From positions 1 to 64,000 of the forward strand of contig NZ_JAHYSR010000006.1 of assembly GCF_019431455.1 (NCBI RefSeq): a stretch of 64,000 bases of DNA, written 5' to 3'. Within the stretch, counting starts at the first letter, position 1, and each line of letters starts with the position of its first letter. Both the position numbers and the translations under genes were made by a program. A model generated the notes under the pieces. The model saw only the letters and a program-made list of their open reading frames with translations. It searched no databases and was not told the DNA's origin. Positions 1-7,734 of this stretch are shown here, one piece after another. Source of the DNA: Paracoccus bogoriensis. GTDB taxonomy: Bacteria > Pseudomonadota > Alphaproteobacteria > Rhodobacterales > Rhodobacteraceae.

Positions 1-1
1 G

Positions 2-175
2 CCGCCCGCCACCCGCAGCGTCGAAGCCGCGAGCCCGCGCGAGTCCGAGAAGGCGATGGAAGAAGGTCCGCATGGGCGACAGAATCGCCTGAAACGGGCC
101 CTCAAGCTATTGGGAATGTTTGGGAATGTGGGGCGGCGCAGCCTCGGTCACGCTCCGGCGCTGACGGCGGCATGA
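2..175 (+). CDS. C-terminal end of an unidentified protein, cut by the window edge
   Basis: A frame is open from the first bases to a TGA at 173-175 and gives about 57 residues rich in Ala, Arg and Gly, with a basic stretch near RLKRALKLLG. The codons in the first half prefer G or C at the third position, as real genes here do; the second half is less biased. I do not recognise the protein. It ends beside IS debris, so it may be a truncated or read-through end rather than a natural C-terminus. A tandem 10-base repeat (GGGAATGT twice) lies inside it at about 111-130. Confidence 0.25.
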   Translation, partial: PPATRSVEAASPRESEKAMEEGPHGRQNRLKRALKLLGMFGNVGRRSLGHAPALTAA

Positions 176-255
176 TCCCGCTGAAGCATAGGCAGGCGCA
201 TATCACCCAGCGAGGTTCGCTGTACCATACAAGTTTCCTCTCCACATCGCTCAAA

Positions 256-348
256 TCACGCGATAGGGTCGCGCCGTGGACGTATACGTCGACCGTGCTC
301 GGCCAAGATGCCGATGATCTGCTCGTCAGTGAATCTCGTTCGCTTCAT
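256..348 (-). pseudogene. IS3-family orfA, 5' stub
   Basis: Read from the ATG at 348, the first 18 codons give MKRTRFTDEQIIGILAEH. This is the typical N-terminus of the IS3-family OrfA helix-turn-helix protein (IS407/IS2-type). After the His codon at about 295 the sequence no longer resembles OrfA and hits a stop at 256-258, so only the very start of the transposase gene survives. The rest of orfA and all of orfB are absent. The stub marks an old insertion sequence destroyed by deletion or recombination at about position 295. Confidence 0.6.
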
Positions 349-963
349 TGTCCGTCCTCAGGTTGGGCCGGACCCTCATCGACGATGCAGGAAAAATCCC
401 GTGGCAGGTCACTCACGCCGTTTGTCCCGCCTTGCGCATAGCGAAACGTCGACAACGAGGCGTTGCGGGACCGGTTGCGGTTCGAGCGCTCCTGTGCGCC
501 GGGCCCGTGGCATCCGGAGCGGCAATGATTGCGGCAGCAAAAGGATTTCCGTTCTCTTCCAAGGGTTTGCGTCTGCTCCGTACGGCACGTAAACGACGCT
601 GTGAGCCCGAAAATCGCCTAAGAAGCTGATTTAACGAAGCTGTTCTGGCCCCGTTGGGTTGCCTTCATGACCTTAAGGTCACAGGTTCAAATACTGTCCC
701 CGAAACCAAAATCATGAAATATATCGAACGCTTAAGAGCATCCCGAACGGGAGGCACTTTGCGTTCCGAGCCCACGTCAACAAAACCCCGGCGCCGCGTG
801 TCAACGGATGGCGCCCGACTCAAGGATGGGCAACCGGCAGGTAGAGGAACCGGAACTCTCCTGAAGGCCCATCGATGGGGGAATAACCCATCGGCGTCAA
901 TACCCACAATGCGATGGCGCAGACGAGCCAAGATGCCGGCGCGTTCCGAAACCGGGTCCAAGC
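349..963. other. Gene-poor junction between IS debris and the flagellar cluster
   Basis: No open frame in these 615 bases has convincing codon use or a recognisable product. Frames present on both strands are Arg-rich and look like shadows. The first few tens of bases are probably the left end of the decayed IS3 element. The only other recognisable item is the tRNA-like fragment at 666-708. The segment looks like scar tissue at the edge of an old insertion or rearrangement next to the flagellar genes. Confidence 0.5.
666..708 (+). pseudogene. Degenerate 3' half of an initiator-tRNA-like sequence (CAT anticodon to CCA)
   Basis: From CAT at 666 to ACCA at 705-708 the sequence follows the 3' half of alphaproteobacterial tRNA-fMet: anticodon CAT, AAGGTC, the T-arm ACAGG-TTCAAAT-ACTGT, then CCCCG and ACCA. 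About four bases differ from the form I remember. One of them breaks a T-stem pair, and another lies in the acceptor strand (CGAAACCA for CGCAACCA). No 5' half or D-arm is present upstream, so it cannot be a functional tRNA. Such 3' halves are typical attachment-site remnants of elements that integrate into tRNA genes. Confidence 0.5.
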
Positions 964-1425
964 TCAGCCCGATTGTCGCGCCAAGTCTTGGATCAGCACT
1001 GCCCGAATAGGGGTCTGAGTCGCGGATTGCGCGGCCTTCAGCAATCCCTCGCGCAGCGTTTCAAGGTTTCGGTCCAGCGTGTAATTCCCGTCAAACCCCC
1101 CGGTATTGGCGTGGATCATCAACTGCCGCAGCAGCGCGTCGCGCAGGCGGTGTTCCTGGTGTTCAAGCGCGCCGACCTCGGTTGCGTCGGTCTCGATTAC
1201 CAGGGTCAGGACCATGATGGCGGACATGTCCCCCTGTCTGACCAGCGGCACGAAGAACTGCGTCGGAAAAGTGAACCAGCCCGGCTCAGCCGCGGGGGCC
1301 GCAGGTTTCAGGGGCAGGTCGTCCATTGGGTCGGACTCGGGGCGGGGGCGCAGCATGTCGCCTGCAAAGGCGCCGCCCAGCATGGCCAGCAGAGGGATGA
1401 CCAGAAACGTGATTTTCTTGATCAT
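964..1425 (-). CDS. fliL: FliL-like flagellar basal body-associated protein
   Basis: The product (153 aa) has an N-terminal hydrophobic segment (ITFLVIPLLAMLGGAFAG) followed by a FliL-like domain with FPTQFFVPLV and LEHQEHRLRDALLRQLM. FliL proteins sit in the inner membrane around the stator and help torque or stator retention. I chose the ATG at 1425 because it is preceded by GAGG. A TTG twelve bases upstream at 1437 is also open and overlaps the flgH stop. It is the last gene of the minus-strand flagellar operon. It is shorter and more divergent than enterobacterial FliL, so the family call is good but not certain. Confidence 0.75.
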   Translation of the reverse strand: MIKKITFLVIPLLAMLGGAFAGDMLRPRPESDPMDDLPLKPAAPAAEPGWFTFPTQFFVPLVRQGDMSAIMVLTLVIETDATEVGALEHQEHRLRDALLRQLMIHANTGGFDGNYTLDRNLETLREGLLKAAQSATQTPIRAVLIQDLARQSG

Positions 1426-1433
1426 GGCGGGCC

Positions 1434-2159
1434 TCAATAGGGCAGCAGGATGTCGGCGATCTGCTGGCCGTAGCGCGGCTGCTGCACGTCACTGATCTGA
1501 CCCCGCCCGCCATAGCTGATTCGGGCGCCTGCGATGCGGTCATAGGCGATCTCGTTGTTGCGGTCGATGTCGCCGGGGCGCACGAAGCCGCTGACCGTCA
1601 GTTCACGCAGTTCGTGATTGACGCGCACCTCCTGGGTGCCGCTGATATGCAGGCTGCCGTTGGGCAGTCGGTCGATCACCGTCGCCGCCACCCGCAGCGT
1701 CAGCTTGTCGCGCCGCGAGATGTTGCCGTTACCGCGATAACTGGACGAGGCCGAGGCGTCGGCCAGTTCATCGAAGCTGGCGCCTTCGGGTAACTTGTTA
1801 GCAAGACGCTGCGGGATGCCCATCATTTGCGGGATGCTGGCGCTCTCGCGAGAACTGCGGCTGCGGCCCGAGCTGTTGCTGATCTCGGCGCGGTCGTCGA
1901 TCTCGATCACGACGGTCAGGATGTCGCCCCGAATCGCGGCGCGTCGGTCGTTGATCAGCGCACTGGTCGAGCCCGACCAGAGCGAGGCCGCAGCCTCGGG
2001 CCGCCCCGAGCCGATGGGCAGATCCAGCGGCGGGTTGACCATGGCCATGAATTCCTCGGTCTCGCGCGGCGATGTCAATTCGGGCGGCCGACCCAGATGG
2101 TCCACGCGCGCACAGGCGGTCAGCGCAAGAGAGAGGCACAAGATCCTGGTGGTTTTCAT
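1434..2159 (-). CDS. flgH: Flagellar L-ring protein FlgH
   Basis: This 241-residue lipoprotein forms the L-ring bushing in the outer membrane around the flagellar rod. The N-terminus is a lipoprotein signal with lipobox LTAC, giving Cys at about residue 16. The body carries the FlgH hallmarks: SLWSGSTSALINDRRAAIRGDILTV, RRDKLTLRVAATV, a segment LPNGSLHISGTQEVRVNHE, and the C-terminal GFVRPGDIDRNNEI with GRGQISDVQQPRYGQQI. Length fits the family. It lies 15 bases after flgA and its end meets fliL, so the genes are co-transcribed. Confidence 0.95.
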   Translation of the reverse strand: MKTTRILCLSLALTACARVDHLGRPPELTSPRETEEFMAMVNPPLDLPIGSGRPEAAASLWSGSTSALINDRRAAIRGDILTVVIEIDDRAEISNSSGRSRSSRESASIPQMMGIPQRLANKLPEGASFDELADASASSSYRGNGNISRRDKLTLRVAATVIDRLPNGSLHISGTQEVRVNHELRELTVSGFVRPGDIDRNNEIAYDRIAGARISYGGRGQISDVQQPRYGQQIADILLPY

Positions 2160-2174
2160 TTGAAATTCCTGTGG

Positions 2175-2588
2175 TTAATGCGCCACGACGCTGCCGTCAG
2201 GCATGACGCGCGCCGAAAGCGTGCTGCGCGAGGCGAGATTCATCACCCGGATCGTGTCACCCGCCGCTCCGTCCGACAGGGCGCGGCCCTCGGCCTCGAT
2301 CCGTAGTGCGCCGCGCAAAAAGATGACGCGAAGGATCTGATTGCGGCTGACCAGACGAGGCGATTGCAGCAGGGTCGCGTGCAGCGGGCGTCCTTCGTGG
2401 ATGGTGACACGGGTCTGCATTCCGATCGCCTCGGACGGGTTGTTAATGCCAGGGCGGTCGCTGTCCACTGCGCGCAGGTCGTCGGCCGTGATGATGGTGC
2501 CCGCCGGTAGGGTGCGCGCGGCCGCCAGCGTGCCGGCCTGGACGAAGACCGGCCAGCACAGCGCCAGCGCCAGAAAGCCCGCGCGCAT
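2175..2588 (-). CDS. flgA: Flagellar P-ring assembly chaperone FlgA (short form)
   Basis: The 137-residue product has a signal peptide (MRAGFLALALCWPVFVQAG) and an SAF-type domain containing LPAGTIITADDL and the C-terminal RVMNLASRSTLSARVMPDG typical of FlgA. FlgA works in the periplasm, helping FlgI polymerise into the P-ring. It is the short alphaproteobacterial form and lacks the extra N-terminal domain of enteric FlgA. The start overlaps the flgG stop (TGATG), indicating translational coupling. The P-ring gene flgI itself is not in the window. Confidence 0.9.
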   Translation of the reverse strand: MRAGFLALALCWPVFVQAGTLAAARTLPAGTIITADDLRAVDSDRPGINNPSEAIGMQTRVTIHEGRPLHATLLQSPRLVSRNQILRVIFLRGALRIEAEGRALSDGAAGDTIRVMNLASRSTLSARVMPDGSVVAH

Positions 2589-3373
2589 CAGCGCACCTGC
2601 GAGGTCGCCGCCAGCATCTGGTCGGCGGCGGTGATGACCTTGGCGTTCAGCTCGTAGCCGCGCTGCGCCTTGATCAGCTCGGTGATCTCGCGCACCGCAT
2701 CGACCGAGCTTTCCTCCAGATAGCCTTGCCGCAGCGTTCCAAGGCCCTCCTGCCCCGGATTGACGACCTGCGGTGCCCCCGAGGCGGCTGTTTCGATGAA
2801 CAGGTTGCCTCCGATCGCCTCCAGCCCCTTTTCGTTCGAGAAGCCTGCAAGGGTGAACTGGCCCAGCATCTCGGGTTCGACCCGGTCGCCGAAATAGGCA
2901 TAGACCTCGCCTGCCGCATTGATCGAAATTGATCGCGCATCGTCCGGAATGGTGATCTCGGGCACGACCGGATAGCCATCCGATGTGACCACCAGCCCGT
3001 CGGCCGAGCGTTTCAGCCCGCCGTCGCGAGTATAGCCGGACATTCCCGAGGGCAGCACGACCTCAAGGTAGCCGTCACCATCAATGGCCAGGTCAAGGTC
3101 GCCGCCGGTCTGGATCAGCGATCCCTGCTGTAACGTGATGCTGACAGCGGTCGGCCGGACGCCAAGGCCCAGCTGCACGCCAGCGGGAATGACCGTGCCG
3201 TCCGAGGCCGTAACCGCGCCGGGCCGGGCAGCCTGTTGATAGTGCAGATCCGCGAATTCGGCGCGTCGGGCATTGTAGCCGGTTGTGGACATGTTGGCGA
3301 GGTTGTTCGAGATCACCTCGACACGGGTCTGTTGCGCGCTCATGCCGGTGGCGGCGATTTGCAGGGCTTTCAT
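2588..3373 (-). CDS. flgG: Flagellar distal rod protein FlgG
   Basis: This 261-residue protein builds the distal rod that crosses the periplasm. The N-terminal helix MKALQIAATGMSAQQTRVEV, the SNNLANMSTTGYNARRAEF motif and the C-terminal YLEESSVDAVREITELIKAQRGYELNAKVI are diagnostic of the rod/hook family, and the length matches FlgG (about 261 in most species). Residues around LGLGVRPTAV and the LDLAIDGDGYLEV block also fit. It follows flgF and precedes flgA in one minus-strand operon. Confidence 0.96.
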   Translation of the reverse strand: MKALQIAATGMSAQQTRVEVISNNLANMSTTGYNARRAEFADLHYQQAARPGAVTASDGTVIPAGVQLGLGVRPTAVSITLQQGSLIQTGGDLDLAIDGDGYLEVVLPSGMSGYTRDGGLKRSADGLVVTSDGYPVVPEITIPDDARSISINAAGEVYAYFGDRVEPEMLGQFTLAGFSNEKGLEAIGGNLFIETAASGAPQVVNPGQEGLGTLRQGYLEESSVDAVREITELIKAQRGYELNAKVITAADQMLAATSQVR

Positions 3374-3382
3374 GGCGGGGTC

Positions 3383-4099
3383 CTATCGGGTCAGGGCGGA
3401 AAGGGTGTTGCGGATGCGCTGGTCCTCGCGTTCGAGGAAGCTCTGGCCCAGCTCGTAGGCGCGCTGGACCTCGATCATGCGGGTGATCTCGAAGACGGCA
3501 TCGACATTGCTGTCCTCCAGAAAACCCTGCCGGATGCCGGTGGTCTCAAGCGGCTCTGGCGCGCCGTCGATGCGGAACAGCGTGCCGCCCTCGCGCGTGG
3601 GGGTCTGGCCTTCGGGCGGGGCAAAGACGCCGACGCGGCCGAAGGGCACGCCATTCGCGGACAGCGTGCCATCCTGTCCCACCGCCACCGCGCTGGCGCC
3701 GGCAGGGATGATGATCGGGGCCTGCCCCTCGTCCAGCAGCCGGTGGCCGTCGGAATTCATCAGCTCGCCCTCGGCCGAGGGCGTGAAGGCGCCCGCCCGC
3801 GTCAGCCGCACGCCGTCAGGCGTCTCGACCAGAAAGAAGCCCTCGCCCTCGATGGCCAGATCGAAGCGGTTGCCTGTCTGGCTCAGCCCGCCCTGATTCA
3901 GGTCCAGCAGCCGGCCGCGCGCGTGAGCCATCGACAGCGTGTCCCCGCGGCGGTCCAGCGCGGCAAGGTGCTCGGCAAAGATTACCCCTTCGCGGCGGAA
4001 GCCGGGCGTGTTCGCGTTGGCGATGTTGTTGGCGATGACGCGCATCTCGGCCATCAGGCCCGATTGCCGGTTCAGGCTGGCATAGGTCGCGTTGTCCAT
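3383..4099 (-). CDS. flgF: Flagellar proximal rod protein FlgF
   Basis: The 238-residue product is a rod/hook-family protein. It has the N-terminal MDNATYASLNRQSGLMAEM, the motif NNIANANTPGFRREGV, a central FDLAIEGEGFFLVETPDG and the C-terminal LEDSNVDAVFEITRMIEVQRAYE. The length and the diverged C-terminus fit FlgF rather than FlgG. FlgF forms a short section of the proximal rod. Its start codon overlaps the fliQ stop by one base (TGATG), so translation of the two is probably coupled. Confidence 0.94.
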   Translation of the reverse strand: MDNATYASLNRQSGLMAEMRVIANNIANANTPGFRREGVIFAEHLAALDRRGDTLSMAHARGRLLDLNQGGLSQTGNRFDLAIEGEGFFLVETPDGVRLTRAGAFTPSAEGELMNSDGHRLLDEGQAPIIIPAGASAVAVGQDGTLSANGVPFGRVGVFAPPEGQTPTREGGTLFRIDGAPEPLETTGIRQGFLEDSNVDAVFEITRMIEVQRAYELGQSFLEREDQRIRNTLSALTR

Positions 4100-4365
4100 C
4101 AGCTTGCCTCGATCAGGGGGATGATCTGACCGATGTAGAAGTCGGACAGGGCACTGGTCATGAAACTCATGCCGACCCAGAAGACGACCAGCATCAGCGC
4201 GATCTTGGGAACGAAGGTCAGCGTCATTTCCTGCACCGAGGTCAGCGCCTGAAAGAGGCCGATTACCACCCCGCTGACCAGCGCCACCATCAGCAGCGGC
4301 GCCGACATCCTGACCGCGACCAGCAGGGCTTGCCGCAGCACGTCGAACAGCATCATCTCGGTCAT
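4099..4365 (-). CDS. fliQ: Flagellar export gate protein FliQ
   Basis: This 88-residue inner-membrane protein has two transmembrane helices. One is around LLMVALVSGVVIGLFQALTS and the other around ALMLVVFWVGMSFMTSALSD, joined by the conserved loop SVQEMTLTFVPKIA. FliQ, with FliP and FliR, forms the export gate of the flagellar type III secretion apparatus. It is embedded between fliE and flgF, an order seen in alphaproteobacterial flagellar clusters. fliP, fliR, flhA and flhB are not in this window, so the cluster continues elsewhere or is split. Confidence 0.94.
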   Translation of the reverse strand: MTEMMLFDVLRQALLVAVRMSAPLLMVALVSGVVIGLFQALTSVQEMTLTFVPKIALMLVVFWVGMSFMTSALSDFYIGQIIPLIEAS

Positions 4366-4373
4366 GGAATGCC

Positions 4374-4676
4374 TCAGACCGGCATACGCAGGATTTCCTG
4401 ATAGGCCTCGACCACGCGGTCGCGGATCGAGACGACCGTGTCCATGGCCAGTTCGGCCTCGGCCAGGGTCTGCACCAGGGTGTGGGTGTTGGCCTGCCCG
4501 ATCATCGCGGCGGTCGCGACCTGATCGACCTGTCCCATATGCCGGGCGAATTCTTCAGCTGCCTCGCCCACGCGACGCAGCGCGTCGGGCGCTTGCGCCC
4601 CCGGAGCGGTGGCGGTGCGGGCGGCGGAATAGGCATTGGCGGCGTTCAGGCTGGTCAGCATGGCAGATTCTTTCAT
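4374..4676 (-). CDS. fliE: Flagellar hook-basal body complex protein FliE
   Basis: The 100-residue protein has the FliE features: a C-terminal helix running through ATAAMIGQANTHTLVQTLAEAELAMDTVVSIRDRVVEAYQEILRMPV, in which QTLAEAELAMDTVVSIRDR is the conserved core. FliE links the MS-ring and export gate to the rod. The start ATG at 4676 overlaps the flgC stop by four bases, and fliQ starts eight bases downstream, so the genes are tightly packed. Confidence 0.93.
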   Translation of the reverse strand: MKESAMLTSLNAANAYSAARTATAPGAQAPDALRRVGEAAEEFARHMGQVDQVATAAMIGQANTHTLVQTLAEAELAMDTVVSIRDRVVEAYQEILRMPV

Positions 4677-5065
4677 CGACGGAGGATTTCAAGAAGCGAC
4701 GCGCTCATCTGGCGGGTCTGTTCAAACATACGCAGATTGGCCTCGTAGCTGCGGCCGGCCTCGCGGCTGTCGGCCATCTCGATGATGAGATCGACATTCG
4801 AGCCGAGGTAGTAACCGTCCTGGTCGGCCATGGGATGGCTTGGATCATGGATGCGCGGCAGCGGCGTCTGGTCCAGGCGCATCCGCCCCGGCTGCACCTC
4901 GCCTGAAGGGCGGCCGAAGCGCATCGCCTCTTCAAAGGTGACAAGCTTGCGGCGGTAGCCGGGCGTGTCGATATTGGCCATGTTTTCGGCCGTATGACGC
5001 AGCCTTTCGGCTTGGGCGCGCATCCCCGAGGCCGAAATACCCAGGGCAGAGATCGGTTCGCTCAT
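4673..5065 (-). CDS. flgC: Flagellar proximal rod protein FlgC
   Basis: This 130-residue rod protein carries the family motif near the N-terminus (LGISASGMRAQAERLRH, then ENMANIDTPGYRRKLVTFE) and the FlgC C-terminal region SNVDLIIEMADSREAGRSYEANLRMFEQTRQM. The length is normal for FlgC. FlgB, FlgC, FlgF and FliE make up the proximal rod, and all four genes are contiguous here. It begins ten bases after flgB ends. Confidence 0.95.
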   Translation of the reverse strand: MSEPISALGISASGMRAQAERLRHTAENMANIDTPGYRRKLVTFEEAMRFGRPSGEVQPGRMRLDQTPLPRIHDPSHPMADQDGYYLGSNVDLIIEMADSREAGRSYEANLRMFEQTRQMSASLLEILRR

Positions 5066-5074
5066 GCTGTCCCC

Positions 5075-5461
5075 TCACCGGCGGCCGATGCTGCTGCGCA
5101 TCAGGTTCAGCGCCGAGCGGTAGATCCCGATCGCCATGTCATGCTGGCGTTTCAGTTCCGCCGCGCGGACCATCTCGGCCTCCAGCGAGACCGAATTGCC
5201 GTTGGGCGAGGCGGTGCTTTCGACCGCGACGGGACGAATTGCGCGATCGGCCCAGTTGGGGGGCGGAAGATGACCGGCGCGGGTCGCCCGCATCGCCGGG
5301 GCGGACCCGCTGCGATAGCTGTCGGCAAAGGCAGGCAGGTCGGTGGCCCGATAGCCTGGTGTGTCGGCATTGGCTATGTTGCGCGCCGTCACGATCTGGC
5401 GCTGCGCCACGTGATGGCCCATCGCACGGGCCATCCGCATCATCTCGATTCGTTCAAACAT
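5075..5461 (-). CDS. flgB: Flagellar proximal rod protein FlgB
   Basis: The product (128 aa) is the proximal rod protein FlgB, with MFERIEMMRMARAMGHHVAQ, the family motif RNIANADTPGYRATDLPAF and a C-terminal segment ELKRQHDMAIGIYRSALNLM. I start it at the ATG at 5461 because GAGGAG lies seven bases upstream; an in-frame ATG at 5476 would place that ribosome binding site inside the gene. It is the first gene of the minus-strand operon and is transcribed away from fliI. Confidence 0.94.
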   Translation of the reverse strand: MFERIEMMRMARAMGHHVAQRQIVTARNIANADTPGYRATDLPAFADSYRSGSAPAMRATRAGHLPPPNWADRAIRPVAVESTASPNGNSVSLEAEMVRAAELKRQHDMAIGIYRSALNLMRSSIGRR

Positions 5462-5559
5462 GAGGCTTCTCCTCATTCACCTTAAACCCGGTCTTAACCC
5501 CGATTCCTTTAGAAACCCTTTCGGGGCGAGCGATTCCCCCGGCAGGCGAGGAACCGGAA
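5462..5559. promoter_or_regulatory. Divergent flagellar promoter region with CtrA-like and GANTC sites
   Basis: This 98-base gap must hold the promoters of flgB (minus) and fliI (plus). It contains TTAA at 5482-5485 and TTAAC at 5494-5498. The two TTAA boxes are 8 bases apart, against 7 in the CtrA consensus; a TAAA at 5483-5486 gives the 7-base spacing with one mismatch. Two GANTC sites occur at 5502-5506 and 5532-5536. CtrA control of the alphaproteobacterial-type flagellum is known in Rhodobacter sphaeroides (Fla2). The sites are seen; control by CtrA here is inferred. Confidence 0.45.
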
Positions 5560-6879
5560 ATGGATAGAATTGAATCGATCACCCGCCAGATCGCCGCGAT
5601 GCGGCTGGCGCGCTATTTCGGACATGTCCAATCCATCCGTGCCGGGTTGATCCGGGTTTCGGGGCTTAGTGATCGCGCCTCGGTCGGGGATCGTGTGCAG
5701 ATCGCGCTGGAGCCTGCCCCCGTGGGCGGAGAGATCGTGGGCCTCGGCCCGCGCCATGCCGAAATCCTGCCCGAAGGCGAAATCGACGGCCTGTCCGTGG
5801 GCGCCGAGGTCGAGCTGCTCTTTGCGCCCCGTATCGCGCCCGCCGACGACTGGGTCGGCCGGATCGTCGATCCGCTGGGCCAACCTCTGGATGGCCGCCC
5901 GCTCAGCCGGGGCGATACGCCACGCCCCTTCCGCTGCGAGGCGCCCGCTGCGGTGGGGCGCAAACGGCTGGGGGGGCGGCTGGCAACAGGGCTTGCGGTC
6001 TTCGACACGCTGCTGCCCCTGGTGCGCGGGCAGCGGATCGGGCTTTTCGCAGGATCGGGCGTGGGCAAGTCCACGCTGTTGTCGCAGATGGCGCGCGGGG
6101 TCGAGGCCGATGTCGTCGTCATCGCCATGATCGGAGAGCGCGGGCGTGAACTGCGCGAATTTGTCGAACGCACCCTGGGCCCCGAGGGGATGGCGCGCGC
6201 GGTGATCGTGACGGCGACCTCGGACCGCTCACCGCTTCTGCGGCGGCGCTGTGCCTGGGCCGCGATGGCGGTGGCCGAACATTTCCGCGACCGGGGCAAA
6301 CATGTTCTGTTGCTGGCCGATTCGATTACCCGCTTTGCCGAAGCGCATCGAGAAATCGCGCTGGCCGCCGGTGAGCCGCCCAGCTATCGCGGCTATCCGC
6401 CCTCGGTGTCGAACCTGATCATGGGGCTCGCGGAACGCGCCGGCCCCGGCCCGGAAGGCGCAGGCGATATCACCGCGATCTTCAGCGTTCTTGTGGCCGG
6501 CTCAGACATGGAGGAGCCGGTCGCAGACATCCTGCGCGGCACGCTGGATGGACATGTCGTTCTTGACCGCGCCATTGCCGAACGCGGGCGCTTTCCGGCA
6601 GTCGATGTCGTGCGCTCGGTCTCGCGTGCCTTGCCCGAGGCGGCAGATGCGGCCGAGAACCAGATGATCGGCCGCGCCCGCGCCGCGCTTGGCGTCTATG
6701 CCGAATCGGAATTGATGATCCGCGCGGGCCTTTACGCGCCCGGTTCGGACCCGCGGCTGGACGAGGCTGTCCGCCTGCAACCCGCACTGGATGCCTTTGT
6801 CGCACGCCCGAGCCCCTCGGTCGCGGCCAGCTTCGCCGAACTTGGCGCCGCCCTGCACCAGACGACGGCAAGGCGCTGA
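5560..6879 (+). CDS. fliI: Flagellum-specific ATPase FliI
   Basis: This 439-residue cytoplasmic ATPase drives substrate unfolding and release at the flagellar export gate. It has the F1-like fold with the P-loop GLFAGSGVGKSTLLSQM at about residue 165, the Walker B segment HVLLLADSITRFAEAHREIA, and PPSVSNLIMGLAERAGPG. The start MDRIESITRQIAAM is preceded by GAGGAACC. It is divergent from the rod operon. Its usual partners fliH and fliJ are not downstream; the next gene is an unrelated regulator, so fliI is at the end of this flagellar block. Confidence 0.95.
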   Translation: MDRIESITRQIAAMRLARYFGHVQSIRAGLIRVSGLSDRASVGDRVQIALEPAPVGGEIVGLGPRHAEILPEGEIDGLSVGAEVELLFAPRIAPADDWVGRIVDPLGQPLDGRPLSRGDTPRPFRCEAPAAVGRKRLGGRLATGLAVFDTLLPLVRGQRIGLFAGSGVGKSTLLSQMARGVEADVVVIAMIGERGRELREFVERTLGPEGMARAVIVTATSDRSPLLRRRCAWAAMAVAEHFRDRGKHVLLLADSITRFAEAHREIALAAGEPPSYRGYPPSVSNLIMGLAERAGPGPEGAGDITAIFSVLVAGSDMEEPVADILRGTLDGHVVLDRAIAERGRFPAVDVVRSVSRALPEAADAAENQMIGRARAALGVYAESELMIRAGLYAPGSDPRLDEAVRLQPALDAFVARPSPSVAASFAELGAALHQTTARR

Positions 6880-6999
6880 AACCGCCCTGTGGCCGGGCGC
6901 GTTGCAGATGTTGATGAATGTTAGACGGGGTCCACGCCCCATTGCGCCCGGATTCCCGATTTGCAACTGTCCGCCAGCCAAGGGAAAGGGGGTCGGGAA

Positions 7000-7731
7000 A
7001 TGGCAATCTCGGAATATTTTATTCGCTATTTACAACGATGTGACCATTTGTCTGATGCCGACCTCGCGCGGCTGCGCGCCATGCCCACCCGACATTATCA
7101 GGCCGCCCCCGGAGAGGTGATCGTCGAGCCCGGACCCAAGGCCAGCCAGAGCTGCATGATGCTGCGCGGAATAAGCGCGCGATTGCATCGGCTGAAGGGC
7201 CGCAGCGGGCAGCAGGTCATCACCGCGCTGCATGTGCCCGGCGACTTTGTCGATCTGCACGGCTTTGTTCTGAACGGCCTGTCCCATGCCGTCATTGCCA
7301 TCGGTCCGGTCGAGGTCGAGTTCGTTGACCACTCGGAACTGGTCGAGATCACGCGCAACTATCCCCATCTGACCCGCCTTTTGTGGCGAGCCACGCTGAT
7401 CGACGCCGAGATCCACCGGCAATGGCTGGTCGCGGCGGCCTCGCTGCGCTCCAACGCGCATCTGGCGCATCTGCTGTGCGAGATCTACACGCGTTTGAAC
7501 GTGGTCGGCGCGGCGACGGATCTGCACTTTTCCATGCCGCTTCTGCAGCGCGAACTGGCCGATCTTCTGGGATACTCGCCGATCCACGTGAACCGCGCGG
7601 TGCGTGATCTGCGTGACCGTGGTCTGGTGCGTTGGGTCGGCGCCGAGATCACGATCCTCGACTGGGACGGTCTGGTGAGGCTGGCGCGATTCGACCCTGA
7701 TTATCTGGACCTTGGCCGCGAACCGACCTGA
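7000..7731 (+). CDS. Crp/Fnr-family transcriptional regulator
   Basis: The 243-residue protein has an N-terminal cyclic-nucleotide-binding-type beta barrel (residues about 20-130) and a C-terminal winged helix containing LQRELADLLGYSPIHVNRAVRDLRDRGLV. It lacks the clustered N-terminal cysteines of FNR, so it is probably not an iron-sulfur oxygen sensor. Its ligand cannot be read from sequence. I start at the ATG at 7000, preceded by AAGGGAAAGGGGG, rather than at a TTG 39 bases upstream. It follows fliI after 120 bases but need not belong to flagellar control. Confidence 0.88.
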   Translation: MAISEYFIRYLQRCDHLSDADLARLRAMPTRHYQAAPGEVIVEPGPKASQSCMMLRGISARLHRLKGRSGQQVITALHVPGDFVDLHGFVLNGLSHAVIAIGPVEVEFVDHSELVEITRNYPHLTRLLWRATLIDAEIHRQWLVAAASLRSNAHLAHLLCEIYTRLNVVGAATDLHFSMPLLQRELADLLGYSPIHVNRAVRDLRDRGLVRWVGAEITILDWDGLVRLARFDPDYLDLGREPT

Positions 7732-7734
7732 GCG

